Origin: JAJFKB01 sp965230515
GTDB taxonomy: Bacteria; Pseudomonadota; Gammaproteobacteria; Pseudomonadales; IMCC2047
Reading direction: 5' to 3'
Length of the DNA: 64,000 nucleotides
NCBI GenBank assembly: GCA_965230515.1
Contig: OZ246007.1
Location: 1,240,001-1,304,000, forward strand
In this document: positions 9,013 through 17,685 of the stretch, in pieces
How the letters are laid out: every line of letters begins with the position of its first letter
Numbering within the stretch: the stretch's first letter is position 1
The notes under the pieces: generated by a model
Told to the model about the DNA's origin: nothing
The model's database searches: none
The model's input: the letters and a program-made list of their open reading frames with translations, nothing else
Made by a program: the position numbers and the translations under genes

Positions 9013-9740
9013 TAATCAATCATCCCAGTATCTGCGTTACCGTTACTGGCATCGGAGAATCGCTCTTTAACCATCTTTTCTACCGTCAACTGAAACTGTT
9101 TGTCGAGCGTAAAATCAACGTAACTATGATCCGTTTTGACGATACAACCGCCACTCACCAAACTGGCATCGGCGATAATTTTCCATTCAGTAACCTGCTC
9201 GGGCATCGCTTTAAGCAGTTCAGCATCGTTTGGGTGGACAATAACCCGAATATGCTCGCTGGCATCAGGCAGTTGCGCCAACACCTGATTGATCACACTC
9301 ATAAGTCGATCCTGGTCAATCTCTATCGAACTTTGAACTACCGATCTGGCAATTGCCGTTGCCAGATGGACCAGCGCCTCTTCGATCTCTTTTTGCTGAT
9401 CAGCAAGAGGATGCATGAGTTGGCCAAGCATACGGTTAAGTTGCATCAACGTCGCATCCACTTCCGCCTTAGCCTGCTGCATACCCGCCTGGTAACCCTC
9501 ACGCTTACCCAGATCCAGCCCTTCCTGATAGGCTAGTTCCCTGAGATTCTCTATCTTTGACGCTGTGAGTGGCTCCACCTTCGATGAAGTTTGATCTTTC
9601 CTGGCCTCACTGTTTGAACGACCCTTTGTGAAAGCCGAGACCACTTTTGCACCGTCACCCAGCGCCGGCATTGCCCAGGCTTCACACCGACCGGCCTCAT
9701 CGGCGGGGATACGTTGCGGAAAATCCTTGGGCTCAGCCAT
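9012..9740 (-). CDS. fliH: Flagellar export ATPase regulator FliH
   Basis: FliH dimerises, binds FliI and tethers it to FliN at the C-ring. The 242-residue product has a variable N-terminus, a helical middle with GLDLGKREGYQAGMQQAKAE, the family's glycine-spaced helix, and a C-terminal globular domain with ATAIARSVVQSSIEIDQDRL and IRVIVHPNDAELL. It is one base from fliI and 41 bp after fliG. The family call is firm from these helices and context. Confidence 0.95.
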   Translation of the reverse strand: MAEPKDFPQRIPADEAGRCEAWAMPALGDGAKVVSAFTKGRSNSEARKDQTSSKVEPLTASKIENLRELAYQEGLDLGKREGYQAGMQQAKAEVDATLMQLNRMLGQLMHPLADQQKEIEEALVHLATAIARSVVQSSIEIDQDRLMSVINQVLAQLPDASEHIRVIVHPNDAELLKAMPEQVTEWKIIADASLVSGGCIVKTDHSYVDFTLDKQFQLTVEKMVKERFSDASNGNADTGMID

Positions 9741-9781
9741 GCGTGTGACTCCCGGTCATTGTGTGTTTCAGCTCACTCGGC

Positions 9782-10783
9782 TTAAACCATCTGGTCACCA
9801 CCACTACCTCCCAAGCTGATTTCACCGGCCTCAGCCATTCTGCGCGCCACCATAAGAATCGCTTTTTGCGCGACCTCCACCTCACTAAGACGTACCGGCC
9901 CTTTCGCCTCCAGATCATCCTTGAGCAATTCTGCGGCACGTTTCGACATGTTATTGAAGATTTTATCCTGCACAGATTCATCTGCACCTTTGAGCGCAAT
10001 AATCAGTTCATCTGAGGAGACTTCGCGCAACAATGCCTGAATACCCCGGTCATCAACTTCAGCCAGATTTTCAAATACAAACATCAGATCCTGAATCTGG
10101 TTACTCAGTTCCTCATCAACCTCCGTTAGCTGCTCCATCAGCTTGGTTTCCACACTCATATCAATCGCATTAACGATGTTGGCCGCTGTTTTCGCGCCGC
10201 CCATGCGAGTGGATTGAGTTATTTTCCCGGTACTGACCTGGCGCTCAATAATTTCGTTAAGTTCATCCAGAGCTGTCGGCTGCACGGACTCAAGATTTGA
10301 AATCCGTATCACAATTTCCAGTCTTTGCTGCTCTTCAAACAGTTCAAGTACAGCTGCCGCCTGATCCGAATCGAGATAAGACAATACAATCGCCTGCACC
10401 TGAGGGTGCTCAAATCTAATAATATCCGCTACCGCCAGAGGGTCCATCCATTTAAGGGTATCCAGTCCCTTGGTATTTCCACCCATCAAAATACGTTCAA
10501 TTACACTATTACCCTTCTCCGGGCCCAAGGCCTGTACCAGCAGTGTCTTGATATACTTATCCGAATCCATGGTCAGGCCGGTTTCATCCTGTGAGCTTTC
10601 CAGAAATCCCTCCAGCACACCCTTGACCTGCTCTTTATTAATATTCTCCAATTGCGACATCGCCGCGCCGATGCGCTGCACCTCTTTGGGCTCCATATGG
10701 CGTAAAATCTGCGCCGCATGCTGCTCTCCCAGGCTCATCATCAATATCGCAGCATTCTCAACCGTCTGCACCTGCTCATTCAT
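9782..10783 (-). CDS. fliG: Flagellar motor switch protein FliG
   Basis: FliG is the rotor protein that contacts the stator. The 333-residue product has the three expected helical domains. The middle domain carries the conserved FEHPQVQAIVLSYL motif. The C-terminal domain keeps the charged torque helix (LLREVSSDELIIALKGA, then SKRAAELLKDDLEAKGPVRL). Its ATG overlaps the fliF stop by eight bases, so FliF and FliG, which bind one another in the MS/C-ring, are co-translated. Confidence 0.98.
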   Translation of the reverse strand: MNEQVQTVENAAILMMSLGEQHAAQILRHMEPKEVQRIGAAMSQLENINKEQVKGVLEGFLESSQDETGLTMDSDKYIKTLLVQALGPEKGNSVIERILMGGNTKGLDTLKWMDPLAVADIIRFEHPQVQAIVLSYLDSDQAAAVLELFEEQQRLEIVIRISNLESVQPTALDELNEIIERQVSTGKITQSTRMGGAKTAANIVNAIDMSVETKLMEQLTEVDEELSNQIQDLMFVFENLAEVDDRGIQALLREVSSDELIIALKGADESVQDKIFNNMSKRAAELLKDDLEAKGPVRLSEVEVAQKAILMVARRMAEAGEISLGGSGGDQMV

Positions 10784-12491
10784 CGTCGGTTACCCACTGT
10801 TTAATCACTTGTGCAGCACGTTGCGGGTCCTCGGTCACCAACCCCTGCGCCGCCGCCAACTGCATATCATAGCTCTGCCCGGGTCCGGGCAAAAGTGCCG
10901 TACCGGCTGCACCACCTCTAGCCATTGTTCCCGGCATGGAGGGATTCGCGGCCTCCGCCTCAGCCGCTTCCGCTGCAGCCTGGGCATTCGCTACAGCTGT
11001 CGCAAGCGCCTTTTGTTTGGCACCGTCATTAGACAGCGACTTCATAATCGGGCGAATCACCACAAAAATCAGAATCAGCACCAGCAAACCCGCCAGCACC
11101 TGTTTGACCAGAGGTTGAAACCAGTCCTCCTGCCAGATCTGTATCTCCTCAACCTCCGGCTCAAAAACTTCTACTGGCGCAAAAGGGGCATTGATAACAC
11201 TGACCAGATCACCACGAGTCTCATCATAGCCAACCGCTCCGCGTACCAGTTCGGTCATTCGATTCAGTTCTTCCGTAGTCCAGGGTGCTGAAGTAGCTTC
11301 ACCCTCCCCGTCACCCGGTGCAACCCTGTTATCAATGACCACAGCCACCGAGAGTCGCCTGACCTTGCCCTGCTGGTGGCGGGTATAGCTGATGGTTCGA
11401 TCCAGCTCATAGTTACGGGTCGCCTGCTTACGCGTATTGCCTTTATTTTCAGAAGAAGCTCCCAGATTCCGCGCAGCCTGCGCCTGCTCCGGCGCTGTCG
11501 CTGCTTCGGCTGGCTGATTGGACAACGCTCCGGGAATTCCTCCGGGCCCAGCCCCCCCTGCCGAGCGCTCCTCCTCCAGGGTCTGCTCACTACGAACAAC
11601 CGGCGCATCCGGATTGAAAACCTCTTCCGTTTGTTCGATTGCGGTAAAATCAATATCTGCGGATACTTCTGCTTTAAATTTGTCTCGACCGACTACCGGT
11701 TCCAAGATCTGCTGTACACGCCGCATCAACACCTGCTCTAACTTGCGCGTATAGTCAAACTGATGGGAAGCCATGGCGGCCGACTCACTCTGGCCCTGGT
11801 CAGACAGTAAACGTCCATTTTGATCAACGATGGTGACGTCAGAGGAATCAAGCTCGGGTACGCTGGACGCGACCAGATTAACAATCGCCATGGTTTGCCC
11901 CTCTTGCAATCGGCGACCGGGTGACAACTCAACAAAGACCGAAGCACTGGGGCGGCGTTTATCACGCACGAAAACGGACGTTTTAGGCAACGCCAGATGA
12001 ACACGGGCCGCACGAACGGTATTCAGACTGGCGATGGTGCGCGCCAGCTCACCCTCCAGCCCCCGGCGATAACTGATACTTTCCATGAATTGACTGGTAC
12101 CCAAACCCTGCTCTTTATCCAGCAATTCAAATCCAACACTGCGATTATTAGAAATACCCACAGCAGCCAACTGCATACGAGCCTGGTGTAAACTGCGGGA
12201 ATCCACCAGCAAGCTACCGCTTTTAGGATCAATTTTATAGGCGATTTCACTGCTGCGCAGCACATCAACAGCCTGCATTGCGTCAACGTTATTCATGTCG
12301 TTAAGCAGGGGACTATAGTCCGGTTCCTGTGACCAGAGCACCACAGCAAAACCAATTGCTATACTCGCCGCCAAACCGACCAGCAGTCCTATTTGACGAA
12401 ACAGGCTCAGGCCGGAAAAGCCGGTGGTCAGATCATTGCTCGGCGGAGCCGACTGTGTTTGGATCTCTATATTTGCAGGTAAAGTAGCCAT
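10776..12491 (-). CDS. fliF: Flagellar MS-ring protein FliF
   Basis: FliF builds the MS ring in the cytoplasmic membrane on which the rotor and export gate assemble. The 571-residue product has a first membrane helix at about residues 32-51, the YscJ/FliF periplasmic domain with SYRRGLEGELARTI and VHLALPKTSVFVRDKRRPSASV, a disordered Ala/Gly/Pro-rich loop, a second membrane helix at about 440-460, and a cytoplasmic tail that would bind FliG. Length is standard for the family. It follows fliE by 55 bp. Confidence 0.98.
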   Translation of the reverse strand: MATLPANIEIQTQSAPPSNDLTTGFSGLSLFRQIGLLVGLAASIAIGFAVVLWSQEPDYSPLLNDMNNVDAMQAVDVLRSSEIAYKIDPKSGSLLVDSRSLHQARMQLAAVGISNNRSVGFELLDKEQGLGTSQFMESISYRRGLEGELARTIASLNTVRAARVHLALPKTSVFVRDKRRPSASVFVELSPGRRLQEGQTMAIVNLVASSVPELDSSDVTIVDQNGRLLSDQGQSESAAMASHQFDYTRKLEQVLMRRVQQILEPVVGRDKFKAEVSADIDFTAIEQTEEVFNPDAPVVRSEQTLEEERSAGGAGPGGIPGALSNQPAEAATAPEQAQAARNLGASSENKGNTRKQATRNYELDRTISYTRHQQGKVRRLSVAVVIDNRVAPGDGEGEATSAPWTTEELNRMTELVRGAVGYDETRGDLVSVINAPFAPVEVFEPEVEEIQIWQEDWFQPLVKQVLAGLLVLILIFVVIRPIMKSLSNDGAKQKALATAVANAQAAAEAAEAEAANPSMPGTMARGGAAGTALLPGPGQSYDMQLAAAQGLVTEDPQRAAQVIKQWVTDDE

Positions 12492-12546
12492 TGTCTTCAG
12501 TCTAGTTTCGAATAATGGTAATTGCTTATATCAATGAGTAATCTCA

Positions 12547-12891
12547 CTATACAGGCATATTCATAATATCTTCATAAGCCCGGACCAGCCGGTTACGCAC
12601 CTGGGTCATCGCCTCAAAGGAAACACTCGCTTTCTGCATACTGATCATTACCTGTGTAAGATCGACGCTGGGATCACCCTGCTCATAAGCAGTCGACACG
12701 GCCTTTGCCTGCATCTGTTGCTCATTAACAGCGCCGACGGCATTCTCCATCATTTCAGAAAAATCAGGACCGTCCGCTTTATTAACACCCTGTTGGGTCA
12801 ACTCAGGCTTCTCAACCTGCCCCTGAGCCTGCACCTGCAATTGTCGCATTTGCATTAACACACTATTAATATCTGCTCGTGCTGTTGTCAT
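12547..12891 (-). CDS. fliE: Flagellar hook-basal body protein FliE
   Basis: FliE links the MS ring to the rod. The 114-residue product starts at the ATG at 12891 (MTTARADINSVLMQMRQLQ) and ends with the conserved C-terminal core SVDLTQVMISMQKASVSFEAMTQVRNRLVRAYEDIMNMPV, split here only by its own turns. An upstream in-frame start at 12915 would add eight atypical residues. It is first of the fliEFGHIJ group and lies 62 bp downstream of fleR. Confidence 0.95.
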   Translation of the reverse strand: MTTARADINSVLMQMRQLQVQAQGQVEKPELTQQGVNKADGPDFSEMMENAVGAVNEQQMQAKAVSTAYEQGDPSVDLTQVMISMQKASVSFEAMTQVRNRLVRAYEDIMNMPV

Positions 12892-12916
12892 CGTTACTAT
12901 CCTCAAAATACCCAAT

Positions 12917-12942
12917 GATTAGCAGAACTCTTTCGGCTAATC
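12917..12942 (-). repeat. Inverted repeat between fleR and fliE
   Basis: GATTAGC and GCTAATC form perfect 7-bp arms around a 12-base spacer in the 62-bp fleR-fliE gap. No T-run follows, so this is not a standard intrinsic terminator. It may be an activator or repressor site, or a weak RNA hairpin, controlling fliE. Role unproven. Confidence 0.5.
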
Positions 12943-12953
12943 TTAATATGCTT

Positions 12954-14333
12954 CTAATAACCTAACGCCGTATCGAGATCAAAACCCGACTCACGCATTT
13001 TGGCGAGCTTATAGCGTAGTGTCCTCGGACTTATTCCCAGTTTTTCTGCCGCCTGTTTTTTTCGACCCCGCTCCAGTTTCAACGCATCCACAATGAGCTG
13101 GTACTCATGGTTTTTCATACCCTTTTCCAGATCAGCGGCTGAATCCGCTGCCTCGCCAACAACAGCAGCTGGTGGAGTGATCACAGACGGTTTGACCACC
13201 GCAATCGATCCTGACAGCATCAGATCAGCTGGCGTAACCTGATCATCGCGTTGCAAAATCAGGGCACGTTGTATGACATTGTCCAGTTCCCTGACATTGC
13301 CCGGCCACGGGTACTCCAACAACGATTGTTTCGCCTGCTGATTCAGTATCACCCCGCTCTTATTCATTTTTTGACCATGATGTACCAACAAACGCTCGGC
13401 CAGCGGTACGATATCCGACTGCCTTTCGCGTAATGGTTGCCACTGCAAGGGAAACACGCTGAGTCGATAATAGAGATCTTCACGGAATTTACCTTCGGCT
13501 ACATATTCCAGCAGGTCGCGGTTGGTGGTTGCAATCACCCGGACATTCAAAGGAATCACCTTCTTGCCCCCGACCCGTTCGACTTCTCGTTCCTGCAATA
13601 CACGCAGAAGTTTTGCCTGAAGCCCCGGTGCCATCTCGGATACCTCGTCCAGCAGAATGGTGCCGCCGTTGGCCTGTTCAAACTTTCCCGGGTTGCTGGA
13701 GTAAGCACCAGTGAACGCGCCCTTTTCGTGTCCAAAAAGCGTTGCTTCCAGCATGTTTTCAGGAATCGCCGCGCAATTGATGGCAACAAAGGGGCCATCA
13801 GCACAGCTGGAATTGGCATGAATATAACGTGCCAACACCTCTTTGCCGGTGCCGCTTTCACCGGAAATAAGCACCGTAAATTCTGTGACCGCCACTTTTC
13901 TGGCCAGGGCCAGCAACTCTTTACTGGAAGGCTCTTCAGCTATCGGTTGCTGATCCGATAACGCACCAACAGACCCCGCATAGCGCTTGACCGATTCAAC
14001 CAGCGCCTGGGGTTTGAAGGGTTTGACCAGGTAGTCCACCGCGCCGCTGCGCATCGCATTCACCGCACTGTTCACATCGGCGTACGCTGTCATCAATAAC
14101 ACCGGTAACGACGGATAAAGCTGGTTCAGTCTGGCCAACAGCTCATGGCCATTCATTGCACCCATATTCACGTCACTGACCACCATATCCACACCGGTCT
14201 TGCTCAGTAGCTGTAGGGCCGCCTCACCGGACTCCGCCTGATGCACCTCAAACCCTGCCAAATCCAGCGTATCGTACAACGCCTCTCGCAGATCAAGATC
14301 ATCCTCAACAATCAGTATTCGAGCTTTACTCAT
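12954..14333 (-). CDS. fleR: Sigma-54-dependent flagellar response regulator FleR/FlrC
   Basis: This NtrC-type activator is phosphorylated by FleS/FlrB and turns on the middle flagellar genes. The 459-residue product has a receiver domain (phospho-acceptor Asp54 in VVSDVNM, partners Glu10-Asp11-Asp12), an AAA+ domain with Walker A GESGTGKE and the sigma-54 contact loop GAFTGA, and a Fis-type helix-turn-helix at the end (KKQAAEKLGISPRTLRYKL). The frame runs upstream to 14477, but the ATG at 14333 starts the receiver domain properly and overlaps the fleS stop by eight bases. FlrC is the Vibrio name for the same family. Confidence 0.95.
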   Translation of the reverse strand: MSKARILIVEDDLDLREALYDTLDLAGFEVHQAESGEAALQLLSKTGVDMVVSDVNMGAMNGHELLARLNQLYPSLPVLLMTAYADVNSAVNAMRSGAVDYLVKPFKPQALVESVKRYAGSVGALSDQQPIAEEPSSKELLALARKVAVTEFTVLISGESGTGKEVLARYIHANSSCADGPFVAINCAAIPENMLEATLFGHEKGAFTGAYSSNPGKFEQANGGTILLDEVSEMAPGLQAKLLRVLQEREVERVGGKKVIPLNVRVIATTNRDLLEYVAEGKFREDLYYRLSVFPLQWQPLRERQSDIVPLAERLLVHHGQKMNKSGVILNQQAKQSLLEYPWPGNVRELDNVIQRALILQRDDQVTPADLMLSGSIAVVKPSVITPPAAVVGEAADSAADLEKGMKNHEYQLIVDALKLERGRKKQAAEKLGISPRTLRYKLAKMRESGFDLDTALGY

Positions 14334-15633
14334 TAACCTGCAACTCCTCATTCTCGATAAGATTACTGAATGCCTCCCATACCGGCAGACGCAAAACAAC
14401 CGTGGTTCCTCGGGCACAGGTGGATGCAATCTCAAATTCACCCTGATGAGCACGCACCACCGCCTGCACCACCGCAAGACCGAGCCCTGTCCCCTGTGAT
14501 TTAGTGGTTACGAAAGGCTCCAGTACAGTTTCTCTTACCGAGGGATCGATTCCCGGCCCTTTGTCCTGAACGGTGATCAGCAGGAACCCCGGCGCCTCTT
14601 CATCGGCCAGTTTATGCTGTAGACAAATTTCGATTTGCGCGCCGCGTCCGACTGCCTGTACGGCATTGTTGATCAAATTGAGAATAGCGCCGACCAGCGC
14701 TTCAAGATTACACTGCAACAGGCAGCCTTGAGCCTGGTTACTAATCGTTAAATGTGATTCACTCGCCTCCAGCGAAGCCTCAGCCGCCGCTTCGATACCC
14801 GATGCCAGTTGCCCGGTATCAGCGCGGTCAGCCAAAGGCATGTCGCCCTTGGCAAAAATCAGCATATCCCTGACCTGCTGTTCCAGATGATTCAGCCGGG
14901 CACTCAGTTTTCCGGTAAAACGTTGCTGCTGTTCCGGTTTTAGTTCGGGATTGCCTAAGTGTTCTGCATAAAGCATCGCGGCTGTGAGCGGGGTTCGTAT
15001 CTGGTGCGCCAGCGAAGCAACCATTTTGCCAAGCGAGGACAAGCGTTGATGGCGGCTCAAACGCTCCATCAAATCCCGTGTTTCCGTCATGTCCGTCAGC
15101 ACAATCAACTGGCCACGCTGGCCCTCTAATGAGCGGGTTGCAAGACTGACGCGACGACCATCCTTTAAAGACACCTCATGCCCGTCATCCAGCCGGGGAG
15201 CAAAACTGCGCTGAATAATCTCCAACCATCGCTCGCCGAGCAACGGCTCCCCCAGCAACTCCACGGCAGCAGGATTACATTGCTGCACCCCACCACGCAC
15301 ATCCAGCACCACCACGCCAACCGGCAGGATATTGAGTAACCCCTCCAGCCGCCCTGTGACCAGTGCCTTATCAGCCACTTCTGCCTGATGTCTTGCTTCA
15401 GCATCTGCAAGCTGCGCTCTGAGGTCCTTTACCTGTAATTCCAGGGCCTGATAAGCATCTGTAAGCTGGCCTGAAACCTGATTGAAATATTCAAAGGCTA
15501 TTTTTAACTTCTGCTGGTCAGAGAGATCCGCTTCACCACCAACGGCCATGTCATGCAGTGGGCTTGCCGCTGTTGCAGACGAATGAATACCCGCTAATGG
15601 ATGAACCTGTGCCGTTTCGGTTTGTACAGTCAT
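14326..15633 (-). CDS. fleS: Flagellar sensor histidine kinase FleS/FlrB
   Basis: A soluble histidine kinase that phosphorylates FleR. The 435-residue product has no membrane helix. It has a coiled-coil region near residues 60-90, a PAS domain (about 95-185, NILPVGVVVLDVRGGVQQCN), a dimerisation/phospho-acceptor domain with His210 in SLAHQIRTPLTAAML, and a HATPase domain with NLINNAVQAVG, DKGPGI and GTGLGLAVV. The stop overlaps the fleR start. A near-consensus sigma-54 promoter lies about 85 bases upstream, which fits activation by FleQ. Confidence 0.95.
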   Translation of the reverse strand: MTVQTETAQVHPLAGIHSSATAASPLHDMAVGGEADLSDQQKLKIAFEYFNQVSGQLTDAYQALELQVKDLRAQLADAEARHQAEVADKALVTGRLEGLLNILPVGVVVLDVRGGVQQCNPAAVELLGEPLLGERWLEIIQRSFAPRLDDGHEVSLKDGRRVSLATRSLEGQRGQLIVLTDMTETRDLMERLSRHQRLSSLGKMVASLAHQIRTPLTAAMLYAEHLGNPELKPEQQQRFTGKLSARLNHLEQQVRDMLIFAKGDMPLADRADTGQLASGIEAAAEASLEASESHLTISNQAQGCLLQCNLEALVGAILNLINNAVQAVGRGAQIEICLQHKLADEEAPGFLLITVQDKGPGIDPSVRETVLEPFVTTKSQGTGLGLAVVQAVVRAHQGEFEIASTCARGTTVVLRLPVWEAFSNLIENEELQVNE

Positions 15634-16010
15634 GCAAATTCCCCTGACTTCGCCTTGAACCCCGTCCTGTCCGGCAGTGACAAGATCCTGACGTTATGGT
15701 CGTTTGGAATTTATTCTGCAAAGAATGTGCCTGAATTGGTACGTTGAAGAAGAAGACAAAATATTGCCACCTAATCAATAAGTTATCATTTTTCTTTCGT
15801 TTGAAAAGGTGGACAATAAATTGACAGACGGTCTATTTCAGCAATTCGCGCGCTGTGTAAAAGCACTCACAACGCGGATCGTTCAGCATTAAACTCATTC
15901 GCAGCTCTGTGTTGGCTTTGTTTGCAAGGTCTGGACATTACTGCACAAAGCCGCCTTGATCTACAAACGCTCTGTACGCCATAGGGATCAAGGAATTATT
16001 CAGAGGTTCC
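15634..16010. other. Gap between fleQ and fleS: promoter region and one inverted repeat
   Basis: This 377-bp stretch has no convincing gene. Near the fleS side it holds the sigma-54 promoter at 15717-15732. Just downstream of fleQ it holds an 8-bp inverted repeat, CCTTGATC at 15954-15961 and GATCAAGG at 15986-15993, with a 24-base loop and no T-run, so at best a weak transcription stop for fleQ. Confidence 0.6.
15717..15732 (-). promoter_or_regulatory. Sigma-54 promoter of fleSR
   Basis: The minus strand reads AGGCACATTCTTTGCA. This has the invariant GG, ten bases, GC spacing, with GGCAC at -24 and TTTGCA at -12, an excellent match to the sigma-54 consensus. It lies 84 bases before the fleS ATG. 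In Pseudomonas and Vibrio fleSR/flrBC is a direct sigma-54 target of FleQ/FlrA, encoded next door here. Confidence 0.85.
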
Positions 16011-17459
16011 CTAGTCCTTTTGAATACCCAGCTTGCGCATTTTTTCGACCAGTGTGGTACGGCGTATGCTAAGTTTTTCAGCAGCCCTGGCAACCACCGC
16101 ATTGGTATCATTGAGCGCCTGCTCGATCAGATTCTTTTCCAGATTGGACAAATAATCCTTTAGATCGATACCATCATCGGGCAGCAACACCTGCTGGGGA
16201 AGTAACCGCTCCTGTTCGTCCACGGCCGGTTCACTCAGGAAAAACTGCTCCTCAGTGTCAGCATCCGATGCCTCGATGTATCTGAATTTTTCCGGCAGAT
16301 CCTGGGCTCCAACCACCGCATCGGGATGCGTAATCGCCAGTCGCTCAATCAAATTAGCCAGCTCCCGTACATTGCCCGCCCAGTTGTGACGGCAAAGGGA
16401 TTGAATGGCGGCGCTGTTGAATTTGACCGAACCCCGGTCCTCCGCCTCGAGTCGCTGAACCAGCTCATTGAGCAATAACGGAATATCCTCAACACGCTCC
16501 CTCAGCGCTGGCATCTCAATTGGAAAAACATTCAAGCGATAATAGAGGTCCTCACGAAAACTGTTGTCTTCAATCATCACCTCCAGATCCTTGTGTGTAG
16601 CGGCGATAACACGAACATCCGCTTTCAAGGTCTGGGTGCCGCCCACCCTCTCATATACACGCTCCTGTAGCACACGAAGCAGTTTGACCTGCATATTCAG
16701 CGGCATATCACCAATTTCATCGAGAAACAACGTACCGCCTTCGGCCATTTCAAAGCGACCCGGACGACTGCTGATAGCGCCGGTAAACGCACCTTTTTCA
16801 TGTCCAAACAACTCGCTTTCCAGAAGCTCAGCCGGAATAGCGCCGCAGTTCACGGGCACGAAAGGTTTCTGTCGGCGTTTAGAATTGTAGTGCAGGTTAC
16901 GGGCAACCACCTCTTTACCAGTACCTGATTCACCGGTGATCATGACGCTCACATCCTTGTCGGCGACCTGCGCCATCAATTTGCGCACGCTCTTGATACA
17001 CTCGCTGCTGCCAACCAAACTACGGAACAGCTCAAGATCCCGATTTTTACCGCGCGAGCGCATATTCTCATATTGCTCCCGATAAAGCTGAGCACGATGT
17101 AATGCATCCAGCAACGGGTTATAGGTGATTGGTACTTCAACATGACCAATCACCATTCTGCGTAACTGGACATCCGTTGACGAAGCGATCTCCCGGTCAC
17201 CCAGTATTAATACCGGAATTCCCTCATCCCAGGCATTCAAATCCGCTAAAACCGTTTCTAGCTCAAAATCTTTTTCGATACCTCCGAGCATAACGGCTAC
17301 CACCTCACTACTACTGGTAAAACCATCCTGCGCTTGAGGTTTCCAGTCAGTCGAGTCAGCTACAACTGAAAAAGCTCCCAAAAAATCCAGGATCACTTTC
17401 AGGTCGTGGCGACGCTGGCTGTCATTATCAATTACAAGTGCTTTAATTTCTCTACGCAT
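16011..17459 (-). CDS. fleQ: Master flagellar sigma-54 activator FleQ/FlrA
   Basis: FleQ heads the flagellar hierarchy and in pseudomonads also represses or activates matrix genes according to c-di-GMP. The 482-residue product has a degenerate receiver-like N-terminal domain whose usual phospho-acceptor strand reads VVAVMLGG, with no Asp. An AAA+ domain follows (Walker A GESGTGKE at 176-183, GAFTGA loop), then a Fis-type helix-turn-helix (VVARAAEKLSIRRTTLVEKM). The residues that bind c-di-GMP in Pseudomonas FleQ are present: LFRS (144-147) and Arg187-Asn188 in VVARNLHY. It is transcribed apart from fleSR. Confidence 0.95.
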   Translation of the reverse strand: MRREIKALVIDNDSQRRHDLKVILDFLGAFSVVADSTDWKPQAQDGFTSSSEVVAVMLGGIEKDFELETVLADLNAWDEGIPVLILGDREIASSTDVQLRRMVIGHVEVPITYNPLLDALHRAQLYREQYENMRSRGKNRDLELFRSLVGSSECIKSVRKLMAQVADKDVSVMITGESGTGKEVVARNLHYNSKRRQKPFVPVNCGAIPAELLESELFGHEKGAFTGAISSRPGRFEMAEGGTLFLDEIGDMPLNMQVKLLRVLQERVYERVGGTQTLKADVRVIAATHKDLEVMIEDNSFREDLYYRLNVFPIEMPALRERVEDIPLLLNELVQRLEAEDRGSVKFNSAAIQSLCRHNWAGNVRELANLIERLAITHPDAVVGAQDLPEKFRYIEASDADTEEQFFLSEPAVDEQERLLPQQVLLPDDGIDLKDYLSNLEKNLIEQALNDTNAVVARAAEKLSIRRTTLVEKMRKLGIQKD

Positions 17460-17528
17460 TGAGCTTCGGTTATTCCTTAATCGGCGGCATGTTCAATTTT
17501 TTGACGCATTGTAGCGGCATTTAATTTA

Positions 17529-17556
17529 AATTTATACTGGCATCTTAAAATGTCAA
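17529..17556 (-). promoter_or_regulatory. Putative sigma-70 promoter of fleQ
   Basis: On the minus strand a perfect TTGACA (-35, 17556-17551) is followed after 16 bases by TAAATT (-10, 17534-17529) in a very AT-rich patch, about 70 bases before the fleQ ATG. FleQ is normally transcribed by sigma-70. The -10 match is only four of six, so the exact site is uncertain. Confidence 0.5.
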
Positions 17557-17685
17557 ATTTGTGACGCACATTAATCGAATAACCTGCTTCCCCAGGCAAT
17601 TCAATTCGTGCGTTTGATTATTCCCCGCTATACTTGATGACACTATTCAAAAAAACGTTTTCTCTACGTATCCATAGGTTCTGTT

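Noticed and set aside
10470..11291. A 273-codon plus-strand open frame opposite fliG and fliF
   Set aside because: It runs antisense through two certain flagellar genes, has Cys/Arg/Leu-rich non-protein-like composition and no ribosome site; it is a shadow frame.
12892..12975. A sigma-54 promoter for fliE
   Set aside because: The best candidates miss the rule: one has GG-N9-GC spacing, and the other lacks GG at -24. Not strong enough to annotate.
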